Assembly: GCF_030690045.1 (NCBI RefSeq)
Contig: NZ_JAUYHK010000016.1
Location: forward strand, 558,001 to 622,000
Direction: 5' to 3'
DNA length: 64,000 bases
From: Thalassospira sp.
GTDB taxonomy: Bacteria; Pseudomonadota; Alphaproteobacteria; Rhodospirillales; Thalassospiraceae
This document shows positions 25,358 to 33,657 of the stretch, in pieces. Every line of letters begins with the position of its first letter. Within the stretch, counting starts at the first letter, position 1. Position numbers and translations under genes: made by a program. Under the pieces are notes generated by a model, which searched no databases, was not told the origin of the DNA, and saw nothing but the letters and a program-made list of their open reading frames with translations.

Positions 25358-26869
25358 ATGACAGCACGGGTGGCAACGGTGGCCTTTTCAGGGATTGAGA
25401 CCATCATGGTCGATGTCCAGGTACAAATGGCAAGCGGCTTGCCCGCCTTTAGCGTCGTTGGTCTGCCCGACAAGGCGGTATCCGAGGCCCGAGAACGGGT
25501 GCGATCTGCATTATCGAGCATGGGGCTGGCCCTACCGCCCAAACGCATCACCATCAACCTCGCCCCGGCCGATTTGCAAAAGGAAGGCTCGCATTTCGAT
25601 CTGCCGATTGCGCTTGGCCTTTTGGCGGCGATGGATGTGATCGGGCTGGAAGAGATCAGCCGCTTTGTTGTCTTGGGTGAATTGGGCCTTGATGGCAGTA
25701 TTACCGGTGTCGGTGGGGTTTTGCCCGCTGCGATGCAGGCCGGGGCATCGGAACTGGGCCTGATTTGTCCGGCGCGCAACGGGGCGGAGGCCATCTGGGC
25801 CGGGGATCTGGAAATTCTGGCTCCGCGCAGCCTGATGGAGCTGATCAATCATTTCAAGGGCAATCAGATTTTATCGCGCCCCGTTGCTGCCCTGTCGGTT
25901 GAGGATGGTATGGCGCATCCCGATCTGCGCGATATCAAGGGACAGGAAAGTGCGAAACGAGCATTGGAAATTGCCGCGGCCGGCGGGCATAATTTACTGA
26001 TGAGCGGCCCGCCCGGATCAGGGAAATCGATGCTGGCAGCCCGCCTGCCCGGTCTTCTGCCCGATCTGGATGCACGCGAAGCGTTGGAAAGCACGGTGAT
26101 TCATTCTGTATCGGGCCTGTTGCCCGAAGGCGGGCTGATCCGCCGCCGCCCCTATCGGGAACCGCACCATTCTGCCAGTATGCCCGCCCTTGTGGGTGGC
26201 GGCCATCGGGTGAAACCTGGCGAGATATCACTGGCCCATCACGGGGTCTTGTTTCTGGATGAATTGCCGGAATTTCAACGCAATGTCCTTGATGCCCTGC
26301 GCCAGCCGTTGGAAACCGGGCGGGTGTCGGTGGCGCGTGCCAATGCGCATGTGACCTATCCGGCACGGGTGCAACTGGTGGCGGCGATGAATCCATGCCG
26401 GTGTGGCTATCTGGGCGATGCCGAACAGGCCTGTACCCGTGCGCCGCGCTGTGGCGAGGATTATCAGGCGCGGCTGTCCGGCCCGCTTCTGGATCGCTTT
26501 GACATTCAAATCGAAGTCCCCGCCGTTCGCCCCGAAGAACTGGATGCTCCGGCCAGTGGCGAAAGCAGTGCGGTGGTGCGCAAGCGTGTTCTGGCTGCGC
26601 GGGACAAACAATCATTACGATATAAAAACAATCAGGCGGGATGCAATGCACGAGCCGATGGCGATGTTTTAATGCGCCATGCCACACCCGATGAGGCCGG
26701 TCGCGCCCTGTTGCAGGAGGCGACAAAGCGGATGAATTTATCTGCGCGCGGCTATCACCGGGTGTTGCGGGTGGCGCGCACCATTGCCGATCTGGCCGGA
26801 GCCGCCACTGTGACCCGCCTGCATATCGCCGAGGCGCTGATGTATCGCAAGATGGTTTACCGGCGTTAG
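25358..26869 (+). CDS. comM: YifB/ComM family Mg-chelatase-like ATPase
   Basis: ComM is a hexameric AAA+ helicase that promotes branch migration during natural transformation (known in Vibrio and Haemophilus). The 503-residue protein has the N-terminal LonC-like domain (SGIETIMVDVQVQMASGLPAFSVVGLPDKAV), a P-loop GPPGSGKSMLA near residue 216, the conserved EPHHSASMPALVGGG, Walker B LFLDELPEF, and a zinc-type cysteine cluster PCRCGYLGDAEQACTRAPRCG near residue 347. Full length. It stands alone, converging with a methyltransferase gene whose stop overlaps by 4 bases. Confidence 0.93.
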   Translation: MTARVATVAFSGIETIMVDVQVQMASGLPAFSVVGLPDKAVSEARERVRSALSSMGLALPPKRITINLAPADLQKEGSHFDLPIALGLLAAMDVIGLEEISRFVVLGELGLDGSITGVGGVLPAAMQAGASELGLICPARNGAEAIWAGDLEILAPRSLMELINHFKGNQILSRPVAALSVEDGMAHPDLRDIKGQESAKRALEIAAAGGHNLLMSGPPGSGKSMLAARLPGLLPDLDAREALESTVIHSVSGLLPEGGLIRRRPYREPHHSASMPALVGGGHRVKPGEISLAHHGVLFLDELPEFQRNVLDALRQPLETGRVSVARANAHVTYPARVQLVAAMNPCRCGYLGDAEQACTRAPRCGEDYQARLSGPLLDRFDIQIEVPAVRPEELDAPASGESSAVVRKRVLAARDKQSLRYKNNQAGCNARADGDVLMRHATPDEAGRALLQEATKRMNLSARGYHRVLRVARTIADLAGAATVTRLHIAEALMYRKMVYRR

Positions 26870-27450
26870 TTCGGGTGAAGATGTTCCGGGGCGCGGGTGA
26901 TGCGATAGACGGTGGAAGGCGGCACATTGCGCATTGTCGCTCCGACCCGCTGTGCTTTCAGGCCCAGTCGGGTCAGAATCTGATGAGGGACCGGGCAGCG
27001 CGGACCATAGGTGAATTGGTAAAACGCTCCGTCTGGCCGCATCAGGGTAAAACTTCCCCCCAGAATCCCCATTATTTGCCGGGCATTCATCGATAAAATC
27101 GGTAGGCCGCTGATCACGGCACCGGGTTTGGCATCATCGGAATAAAGATTTGCTGTGCCAAGCCGCGCTGCGTCCATGCACAATATCCGGCAGTTAGGAA
27201 AGCGTCTGGCAAGGGTATGGGCAAAATCGGGTGAAAACTCAATCAGGGTCAGGTCTTGTGATGCAACACCATGTGCCAGAATGGCCTTGGTAAAAACCCC
27301 GGTGCCCGGACCCAGTTCCAGAACCGGCCCGGTTTCAGGTCCAAGATCGCGGGTTATCAGTTCGGCAAGGGCGGGACCAGAAGGCGTGATAGCGGCAACA
27401 CGTTTGGGATTGGCGACCCAGGCGCGCAAAAACGGCACAATATCAGACAT
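26866..27450 (-). CDS. SAM-dependent methyltransferase, PmtA-like
   Basis: A 194-residue class I methyltransferase. The N terminus FLRAWVANPKRVAAITPSGPALAELI matches the phospholipid N-methyltransferase/rRNA-dimethylase-like group, with motif I at VLELGPGTGVFTKAI (about residue 45) and an acidic loop LTLIEFSPDFA. Such proteins may methylate phosphatidylethanolamine to make phosphatidylcholine; the substrate here is inferred only from resemblance. GCGGGAGAC precedes MSDIV, which fixes the start over an upstream ATG at 27501. It would complement the ornithine-lipid genes at the right end as a second membrane-lipid enzyme. Confidence 0.8.
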   Translation of the reverse strand: MSDIVPFLRAWVANPKRVAAITPSGPALAELITRDLGPETGPVLELGPGTGVFTKAILAHGVASQDLTLIEFSPDFAHTLARRFPNCRILCMDAARLGTANLYSDDAKPGAVISGLPILSMNARQIMGILGGSFTLMRPDGAFYQFTYGPRCPVPHQILTRLGLKAQRVGATMRNVPPSTVYRITRAPEHLHPN

Positions 27451-27592
27451 TCTGTCTCCCGCTTTTGGGGTGCCCTGCATTTTTGGCAATGTCTTTGGCA
27501 CCCGGTTTTCGACCCCATGCTATTTGCAACGGCATTTGCGCCCTACAAGGTGGTCTTTTTGTGGCGTGTTGTCACCGCCGGGTGCCGGTTTT

Positions 27593-27898
27593 TTATTTTG
27601 GTTCTTTTGCGTTATTGCGTAAATGATCGATCAGGTCTGCCTTGTTTTGATCAGTATGGAAGCTGGACGGGATAATCATTGTGCCTTTGGCGCCATCGCG
27701 GGCTTCGATCATATAAAGGGTGGCATCATCGCCGGGGTCCGTACCTTCACCGACCATTTCGCTATGGATAATTTTAAGGTCCGAGGCCTGATAAATCTTG
27801 CCCTCGCCATCGCAACGCACGCCGTCATCATCTACAATAAAGCTGTGCGAGAATCCCTTGCGGCTTGCCTGTTCCTGAAGTTCTGCTACATTCATCAT
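27593..27898 (-). CDS. Small protein of unknown function, tandem copy A
   Basis: A 101-residue acidic soluble protein. It is clearly paralogous to the next gene: both share LQE near the start, RKGF, CDG, TDPGDDATLY and IEA, then KGTMI, PSSF, TD and KADLIDHL. AGGAGAAG precedes the start. The fold is predicted as strands and a C-terminal helix, with no signal peptide. No known family is recognised. The two copies are 73 bases apart on the same strand. Confidence 0.75.
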   Translation of the reverse strand: MMNVAELQEQASRKGFSHSFIVDDDGVRCDGEGKIYQASDLKIIHSEMVGEGTDPGDDATLYMIEARDGAKGTMIIPSSFHTDQNKADLIDHLRNNAKEPK

Positions 27899-27971
27899 CT
27901 TCTCCTCTGAACGGGTCCTAATCTTGCAGAACGCTCAAATAAGGTCCCGGTTCCACCTCGTGCTTAAAAGA

Positions 27972-28265
27972 TCACCGGCGCGGACGCTGCAAATGGTCAA
28001 TCAGATCGGCTTTTTCGGGATCTGTATAAAAGCTCGATGGGACGATCATGGTGCCTTTGATACCGTCCGGGGCCTCGATCAGATAGAGGGTCGCATCATC
28101 GCCCGGATCGGTGCCGTTATCGACACTGTTGCTATGGACAAGGGTCAGGTCGCAGGGTTGATAGACGGTATCCTTGCCATCGCAGGTCACATGGGTTCCG
28201 GCGTGGCTGAAATGATGGGTAAACCCCTTGCGAATGGCGTCTTCCTGAAGGTCGGATAAATTCAT
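27972..28265 (-). CDS. Small protein of unknown function, tandem copy B
   Basis: A 97-residue paralogue of the gene immediately downstream, with the same block order and only a one-residue length shift in the first third (HAGTHVTCDGKDTVYQPCD against the partner's DDDGVRCDGEGKIYQASD). AGGAGACAG precedes the ATG. Copy B has two cysteines, copy A one. Similarity is also visible in the DNA, indicating a tandem duplication. Function is unknown. Confidence 0.75.
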   Translation of the reverse strand: MNLSDLQEDAIRKGFTHHFSHAGTHVTCDGKDTVYQPCDLTLVHSNSVDNGTDPGDDATLYLIEAPDGIKGTMIVPSSFYTDPEKADLIDHLQRPRR

Positions 28266-28389
28266 GATGCTGTCTCCTGCAATGGTTATTGCTGTGACGA
28301 TGACAGTGAATTTTGTTGAAGCTGTGCCCGGCCCTTCAGAATAAAGGACCGGGCATACCCCGTATCAGAAAGATGTGCGGCGCGCAGGG

Positions 28390-29130
28390 TTATGCCAACC
28401 CGCCATTGGCCCGCAGAATCTGGCCGTTGACCCAGCCGCTGTTTGGACCGGCAAGGAAGGAAATGACACCGGCGATATCGTCGGGTTGTCCCAGACGTTC
28501 CAACGGTGGCATTTTGGCAAAATGCGCGATTTGTTCATCGGTCTTGCCATTCAGGAACAATTCGGTCGCCACCGGGCCGGGGGCAACGGCATTGACCGTG
28601 ATGTTGCGTCCGCGCAATTCCTTGGCAAAGACGCCGGTCAGGGCCTCGACCGCGGCCTTTGTCGCATTATAAACCCCATACCCCGGCAGTTTCAGGGCCA
28701 GTGCAGTGGTGGACAGATTGATCACCCGGCCCCCATCGCGCAAAAATCGGGCAGCCTCGCGCATCATGTTGAAACTGCCACGCAGATTGATGTCAAACAT
28801 CTGGTCAAAGATTGCGTCGCTGATATCGGCAAGCGGTTGGGTTGTCATCACCCCGGCATTATTGACGATGACATCGACACCGCCAAAGCGGTCGCGGGCC
28901 TGCTCAAACATCTGTGTGACGGCTTTGGGGTCTGCGATATCGGCGCGGATGGCAAGGGCGTGATGGCCCTGTGCGGTCAGGCTTGCGGCCAAAAATTCAG
29001 CTTTTTCGGCACTATGGGCGTAATTGATGATGACGGCAAAGCCATCCTCTGCCAGACGCCGGGCGATGGCCGCACCAATGCCGCGTGAGGCACCGGTGAC
29101 GAGGGCGGTTTTCGGGTTTGTATCGGTCAT
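28390..29130 (-). CDS. Short-chain dehydrogenase/reductase
   Basis: A 246-residue classical SDR oxidoreductase using NAD(P)H. It shows the cofactor motif TGASRGIGAAIAR (residues 12-24), NNAGVM near residue 88, the catalytic serine in INLSTTAL (about residue 138), and YGVYNATKAAVEAL with the catalytic YxxxK. The C terminus NGQILRANGGLA is typical. GGAGGATTT precedes the start at MTDTNPKTALVTG. It is divergent from a LysR-type gene, a common regulator/target arrangement. The substrate is unknown. Confidence 0.93.
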   Translation of the reverse strand: MTDTNPKTALVTGASRGIGAAIARRLAEDGFAVIINYAHSAEKAEFLAASLTAQGHHALAIRADIADPKAVTQMFEQARDRFGGVDVIVNNAGVMTTQPLADISDAIFDQMFDINLRGSFNMMREAARFLRDGGRVINLSTTALALKLPGYGVYNATKAAVEALTGVFAKELRGRNITVNAVAPGPVATELFLNGKTDEQIAHFAKMPPLERLGQPDDIAGVISFLAGPNSGWVNGQILRANGGLA

Positions 29131-29244
29131 GGGGAAATCCTCCAAACGGTGAGTTGATTTCCGCAATATGACAGCAATAAAATTTCGGATAATTATGCTA
29201 TATTTGGTATCACTATTCGATTTCATATAACAATCAGGGCTGTG

Positions 29245-30150
29245 ATGGATCGGTTTGGAGAAATGCATATTTTCGTTCGCATCGTCGAACGCCGGAGCTT
29301 TACCAAAGCGGCCACCGATCTGATGATACCGCGGGCAACCGTGACCAATGCGATTCAGCGTCTTGAAGAACGGCTGGGCACAAGATTGCTGGAACGTACA
29401 ACACGTCAGGTTAAACCGACGCTGGATGGCGAAGCCTATTATCAGCGGTGCCGCCGCATTCTTTTTGACCTTGAAGATGCCGACGGCCTTTTTCGTCAGA
29501 CAATGCCCAAGGGATTGTTGCGGGTTAATCTGCAAGGAACCCTTGCGCGCAAATTCATCATTCCTGCCTTACCCGGTTTTATGTCGGCCTATCCGGAATT
29601 GACCCTGCTGATTGCCGATAGCGACCGCTATGTCGATCTGGTGCAGGAAGGATATGATTGCGTGGTGCGGTCCGGTGAATTGTCGGATTCAACCATGATC
29701 GTCCGGCGGTTGACACTGTTACCGACGGTCACGCTGGCCAGTCCGGACTATTTTGGCAAAATCGGCATTCCCGAAACCCTTGACGATCTGACAACACAGA
29801 ATCACCAGGCGGTTGGCTATCTTTCCGGGGCGAATGACCGACCGGTGCCGCTTGATTTTACCGTTGGTGGGGTCCTGCGTCAGGTTATGCTGCCTGCCAG
29901 TGTGTCGGTGACCGGGGCCGATCTTTATATGGCAGCGGGGTTGGCGGGGCTGGGGCTGATTCAGGTGCCGCGATATCGGGTGATAGAGGATTTGCGTGCG
30001 GGGGCGCTGGTTGAAATCCTGCCCGAATATCCGCCCGAACCGATGCCGGTTTCGGTACTTTATCCGCAAAATCGGCAATTATCGCCACGGGTCCGGGCCT
30101 TTGCCGACTGGCTGACGGCACTTTTCCGGACCCTGCATTTTGGTTCCTAA
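29245..30150 (+). CDS. LysR family transcriptional regulator
   Basis: A 301-residue LysR-type regulator. The N-terminal winged helix reads MHIFVRIVERRSFTKAATDLMIPRATVTNAIQRLEERLGTRLLERTTRQVK, with the effector-binding domain from about residue 90. The variant IPRATVTNAIQ recognition helix is of the group that often pairs with SDR or quinone reductase genes. It starts 114 bases from the divergent SDR, its probable target. ATG 29245 is preferred over the GTG one codon before. Its end overlaps the converging GNAT gene by 4 bases. Confidence 0.92.
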   Translation: MDRFGEMHIFVRIVERRSFTKAATDLMIPRATVTNAIQRLEERLGTRLLERTTRQVKPTLDGEAYYQRCRRILFDLEDADGLFRQTMPKGLLRVNLQGTLARKFIIPALPGFMSAYPELTLLIADSDRYVDLVQEGYDCVVRSGELSDSTMIVRRLTLLPTVTLASPDYFGKIGIPETLDDLTTQNHQAVGYLSGANDRPVPLDFTVGGVLRQVMLPASVSVTGADLYMAAGLAGLGLIQVPRYRVIEDLRAGALVEILPEYPPEPMPVSVLYPQNRQLSPRVRAFADWLTALFRTLHFGS

Positions 30151-30617
30151 AGATCGCGTTTCATGCCCAGATGGCTGGCGACAAAGCCCAACCGTTCGTA
30201 AAAGCGGTGGGCATCCTTGCGCGTGGCATCGGTGGTAAATTGCATCAGGGTTGCGCCAAGTAATTTTGATATCGAAATGGATTCAAGTATCAGGTTTTCA
30301 CCGATCTTTTGCCCGCGATGGCGCGATGATACCCGGACCCCTTCGATCTGGGCACGCAACCGTCCGCGCCGCGACAAGCCGGGGATCAGGGTCAATTGCA
30401 GACATCCGACAATATCATTTCCCCATACCGCCAACAGATAGATATTGGGGCATTGATCCGTGCTGGCAGCCGTCATCGCGTCAAAGGCATCGTAATAGGC
30501 CTGTGACAGCGGAAGGCTTGTATCCTCTCGGGTTTTGCCTTTTTCATCATCGGCCAAAAGGGCAACAATGGCGGGCAAATCGTCACGGGTGGCGGTGCGA
30601 AAGGCAAGATTGCTCAT
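30147..30617 (-). CDS. GNAT family N-acetyltransferase
   Basis: A 156-residue acetyltransferase. The N-terminal FRTATRDDLPAIVALLADDEKG, the strand NDIVGCLQLTLIPG, and the acetyl-CoA loop VSSRHRGQKIGENLILESI (about residue 100) fit GNAT, with the terminal FYERLGFVASHLGMKRDL typical of the YhhY/PhnO-like group. The substrate is unknown. It begins 4 bases after the ghrA stop on the same strand, so it is co-transcribed with it. Confidence 0.88.
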   Translation of the reverse strand: MSNLAFRTATRDDLPAIVALLADDEKGKTREDTSLPLSQAYYDAFDAMTAASTDQCPNIYLLAVWGNDIVGCLQLTLIPGLSRRGRLRAQIEGVRVSSRHRGQKIGENLILESISISKLLGATLMQFTTDATRKDAHRFYERLGFVASHLGMKRDL

Positions 30618-30621
30618 GGCT

Positions 30622-31569
30622 TCAATAACCTGACATACGGTCAACCAGCCCGCTCGGCGTTTCCCCACGGGTCATGCGGGCGATATTATCGGCAATCTGA
30701 TCGACCGATTCTTCTATCCGGGTTTCGGCAGCGATATGCGGGGTGATGCGGATTTTCGGATGATCCCAGAACGGATGGTTTTCGGGTAGAGGTTCTGTGG
30801 CGGCGACATCCAGAAACGCGCCGCGCAAATGGCCGGTATCAAGCAGGCGCAACAGATCGGCCTCGACAATGATGGCGCCGCGTGCGGCATTGATCACGGC
30901 GGCATTTTTGGGCAAATGCGACAGGCTATTACCGTTCAGAACGCCTTCAGTTTCTGGTGTGCGCGGCAACAGGCAGATCAGAATATCGCACTGCCCCAAA
31001 AATTCATTCAGGGTTTCCGATCCGGCAAAGGTCGTGATGCCGTCAATCGCCTTCATGGTGCGGCTCCATCCCGATACGGCAAAGCCAAGCCGGGTCAGGG
31101 CGGTGGCGACGGCCGCACCGAGCGCGCCCAGCCCCATCACTCCGACCCGGCAGTGTGAAATGCGGGCAACATCATGCTGAATCCAATCGGCTTTGGCCTG
31201 TTGGCGGGCATAGATATCGAAATCGCGCATGAAATGCAGGGCGGCATAAAGATGATATTGCACCATCTGATCGGCCATCCCGGCATCTTGCAGTCTGATC
31301 ACCGGAACATCTGTCGGTAGGCTGGGCGTTGCCAGCACATGATCCACCCCGGCTCCCAGCGAAAAGATCGCCTGAAGGCCGGTCAGGCTTTTCAGCATTC
31401 CCTGAGGTTGTTTCCATAACAGGGCATGGGTAATCGTTGCAGGATCGTAATTTTCATGTTGAGTGAAAATCTTGGCATCCGTCAGGCGTTCCACCATCGC
31501 CTTTTTCCAGCGGTCATCGGCACCGGCAGCTGCAATCAGGATTTTCGGGGGGACGGTGGCGCGAGTCAT
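30622..31569 (-). CDS. ghrA: Glyoxylate/hydroxypyruvate reductase A
   Basis: Reduces glyoxylate and hydroxypyruvate with NAD(P)H. The 315-residue 2-hydroxyacid dehydrogenase has the GhrA-type SLGAGVDHVL near residue 71, the nucleotide-binding GVMGLGALGAAVATAL near residue 143, INAARGAIIVEADLL near residue 226 with the catalytic arginine, and the catalytic histidine in ITPHIAAET near residue 281. Length is standard for the short GhrA branch. It precedes a GNAT gene by 4 bases. Other hydroxyacid substrates cannot be excluded. Confidence 0.9.
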   Translation of the reverse strand: MTRATVPPKILIAAAGADDRWKKAMVERLTDAKIFTQHENYDPATITHALLWKQPQGMLKSLTGLQAIFSLGAGVDHVLATPSLPTDVPVIRLQDAGMADQMVQYHLYAALHFMRDFDIYARQQAKADWIQHDVARISHCRVGVMGLGALGAAVATALTRLGFAVSGWSRTMKAIDGITTFAGSETLNEFLGQCDILICLLPRTPETEGVLNGNSLSHLPKNAAVINAARGAIIVEADLLRLLDTGHLRGAFLDVAATEPLPENHPFWDHPKIRITPHIAAETRIEESVDQIADNIARMTRGETPSGLVDRMSGY

Positions 31570-31645
31570 GACGGATATCTTTCTGTTTTTTGACTGTTCT
31601 TCCGGAACGTCTGACAGGTGCCGACGTTCCGGATCGCTTTGGTAC

Positions 31646-32062
31646 TTAATGGGCGAAAATCATTGCCGGATCGCGGAAAGTTTTGAATTCAAGGCCATTT
31701 CCTGCCGGATCTGTGATGAAAAAAGTACCTTGTTCACCGGGTTCGCCAACAAAACGGATTTTGGGCGCCAGCAGGAAAACGACATTGGCAGCCTTCAAAC
31801 GATCCGCCAGATCATGCCATTGGTGCCATTCCAGAACCACGCCGAAATGTGGGATCGGCACCGCATCGCCATCGACAGTTCCCGACCCGGCATTTTGCCC
31901 GGCGTCAGGCCGGACATGGGCGGATAATTGATGGCCAAAAAAATCAAAATCGATCCAGTTTTCGGTCGAACGGCCTTCGTCACAGCCCAGAATATCAATG
32001 TAAAACGCACGGGTGTCGGCGATGGATTTGATCGGAAAGGCAAGGTGAAAGGGCGGTTGCAT
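31646..32062 (-). CDS. VOC family protein (glyoxalase-like)
   Basis: A 138-residue vicinal-oxygen-chelate protein: PFHLAFPIKSIADTRAFYIDILGCDEGRS at the N terminus and GTFFITDPAGNGLEFKTFRDP at the C terminus supply the two paired half-sites and a metal-type glutamate. HFGVVLEWHQWHDLADRL lies between. Proteins of this shape are often annotated as glyoxalase or dioxygenase; the reaction here is unknown. The start at MQPPFHLAF was chosen because VOC domains begin there. Confidence 0.88.
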   Translation of the reverse strand: MQPPFHLAFPIKSIADTRAFYIDILGCDEGRSTENWIDFDFFGHQLSAHVRPDAGQNAGSGTVDGDAVPIPHFGVVLEWHQWHDLADRLKAANVVFLLAPKIRFVGEPGEQGTFFITDPAGNGLEFKTFRDPAMIFAH

Positions 32063-32131
32063 GACAAACCTCGTATGAACGAAACAAGGGTCTTTTATAG
32101 CCGCCCACCACCATTTTACCAAACGGGTTCG

Positions 32132-32605
32132 TCAGCTTGCCATGGGTTGGCGACGATAAAGGCTGTGCAGCAGATGGTCCTTGCGCGGGCCTTTGATTTT
32201 TATTTTGGTTTCAAAATGATCAGCGTTGTGCCACATCATGCTGTGGTGATAGATATCGTCGCCACAGGGATGAATGTCACAGGCGGTCAAATTTCCCGCA
32301 GGGTCTTTGGTGAAATCCAGACAAACATAAAGCCGCCCGAAACGGACCGGATCGCGAAAGCGCAGCTCAATACCGTGCGGGGTGTTGAGAAAGTCATATT
32401 CGCGAAAGCCCTCAAATTCCTGTCCGTCTGGGTAGGTCAGAAACCCTTCCTCGCGGTAGCGTAAGACATCGGGTTTGTCGGGCTCTGCCGTGCGAAACGT
32501 TACATCGCCTGTAAACTGACCGACATTGCCCAGATCACGCATAAGCAACCAATTGCCTACAAGTGTGGTGAAAATTTTACATGAATTTGAATGGTTGAGC
32601 GTCAT
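32132..32605 (-). CDS. DUF6314 family protein
   Basis: A 157-residue protein with the DUF6314 pattern: a leading hydrophobic GNWLLMRDL, then RYREEGFLTYPDGQEFEGFREYDF, and at the end HPCGDDIYHHSMMWHNADHFETKIKIKGPRKDH followed by YRR. The CxxDxY, W and GPRKDY-type positions are those I know from this family, a lipocalin-like fold of unknown role. It marks the last gene of ordinary base composition before the AT-rich cassette to its right. Confidence 0.78.
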   Translation of the reverse strand: MTLNHSNSCKIFTTLVGNWLLMRDLGNVGQFTGDVTFRTAEPDKPDVLRYREEGFLTYPDGQEFEGFREYDFLNTPHGIELRFRDPVRFGRLYVCLDFTKDPAGNLTACDIHPCGDDIYHHSMMWHNADHFETKIKIKGPRKDHLLHSLYRRQPMAS

Positions 32606-32628
32606 AGTAGAATTGTTTTGGAATGAAC

Positions 32629-33069
32629 TTATTCAGGCTTAATTAAGTCGGAGAAGATTTTGGCTAACTTTCTGCGAATACCACGACTATCCTTGGGGAG
32701 CCGTAAATCCGCGTGACTAGGATTTTCGTTTTCATGGTCAGGAGTGGCAAGAACTTTACAATATAGAGTTTTTTCCTGATCGACAGGCGTATTGTGGATT
32801 TCTCCGACGTTGCCTCTGATGCAGCCGCGGAAAATTTTTTCTCTTACGGGATTACCGTCGGGTGAGGGCTGCTCCTCTTGGCGTCCGATCTCGCAGTTTT
32901 TCTTAAAGTCCGCGATCTTTTCTCGGTTAACGGATATATCTAAAGTATTGGTACTGGGAGAGAAGGCACTACTTTTCAAAGACCCATCTTCGTTGATGTG
33001 GTACGGAGAAAAAATGCGGCGAAGCACGTTTTCGTCTTCGGGGACAAGTTCCGGCTTTTCGTCCGTCAT
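32629..33069 (-). CDS. AT-rich cassette gene 3, unknown function
   Basis: A 146-residue charged, probably cytoplasmic protein. The N-terminal part, ENVLRRIFSPYHINEDGSLKSSAFSPSTNTLDISVNRE, resembles a widespread unnamed module in which a short LxRRI...DG...S.AF...LSV pattern recurs; I know of no function for it. The C terminus LRLPKDSRGIRRKLAKIF is basic. The start at MTDEKPEL lies 7 bases after the stop of the preceding cassette gene. Codon use is much more A/T-rich than that of genes outside the island, suggesting acquisition. Confidence 0.7.
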   Translation of the reverse strand: MTDEKPELVPEDENVLRRIFSPYHINEDGSLKSSAFSPSTNTLDISVNREKIADFKKNCEIGRQEEQPSPDGNPVREKIFRGCIRGNVGEIHNTPVDQEKTLYCKVLATPDHENENPSHADLRLPKDSRGIRRKLAKIFSDLIKPE

Positions 33070-33076
33070 TACGTCC

Positions 33077-33646
33077 TTACACCGCCAGCTTGTCCAAATA
33101 TTTGTTGAGGGATTGGTCACTAAGAATTGCGCCAATCGTTGGTTCAATCTCAAATTCACCTAATTCTTCGTGGTCGCCATAAAAGCTATAGCGACCATTT
33201 GTGTCAAAGCCGACATCTAGATATATGTGAGGGCAGTCCCAAATAATGCTAACCGAGCCATCCGCATCTGGAGCTAAACTTGGTTCCGGAATTGAATTTT
33301 TAAGTTGGCTGAGAAACTCTCGTGTTTGGTTAATTGCAAAGTGATTAATCGGCTTTGCATCATAACCGTCCCAATTTTCTTCTAGGGCAGAAAATTCCGA
33401 CAGAAGCGTATCTAGTTTTTCACTCATGGTACCAGTTCGCTCTATATCCTGAAGAGTGACAGGTAATGCAGTATGCCGGTCGATAATCGAGTAGCAGGAG
33501 GAATTAGAACCAGAAACTACTTGAGCGACCAATTCTGGGAAATGCAACAACGCATCGCCGACACTTTCCCAATTGATATGACGATTTTCTGCAAGCGGTT
33601 GTGAGCCATAAATGTGCCAAGACATTTGGTCCGCAAAAGCATTCAT
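33077..33646 (-). CDS. AT-rich cassette gene 2, NWDGYDA-motif protein
   Basis: A 189-residue protein. The central LLSEFSALEENWDGYDAKPINHFAINQTREFLSQL (about residues 83-117), followed by a beta segment PDADGSVSIIWDCPHIYLDVGFD, is the pattern of a common but uncharacterised module (NWDGYGAxPI). I know these from accessory regions and have no function to give. A near-ideal ribosome site, AAGGAGGTG, ends 4 bases before the ATG and overlaps the stop region of the upstream TIGR04255-like gene. Strong coupling and AT-rich codons mark it as part of the same cassette. Confidence 0.75.
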   Translation of the reverse strand: MNAFADQMSWHIYGSQPLAENRHINWESVGDALLHFPELVAQVVSGSNSSCYSIIDRHTALPVTLQDIERTGTMSEKLDTLLSEFSALEENWDGYDAKPINHFAINQTREFLSQLKNSIPEPSLAPDADGSVSIIWDCPHIYLDVGFDTNGRYSFYGDHEELGEFEIEPTIGAILSDQSLNKYLDKLAV

Positions 33647-33657
33647 GATGCACCTCC

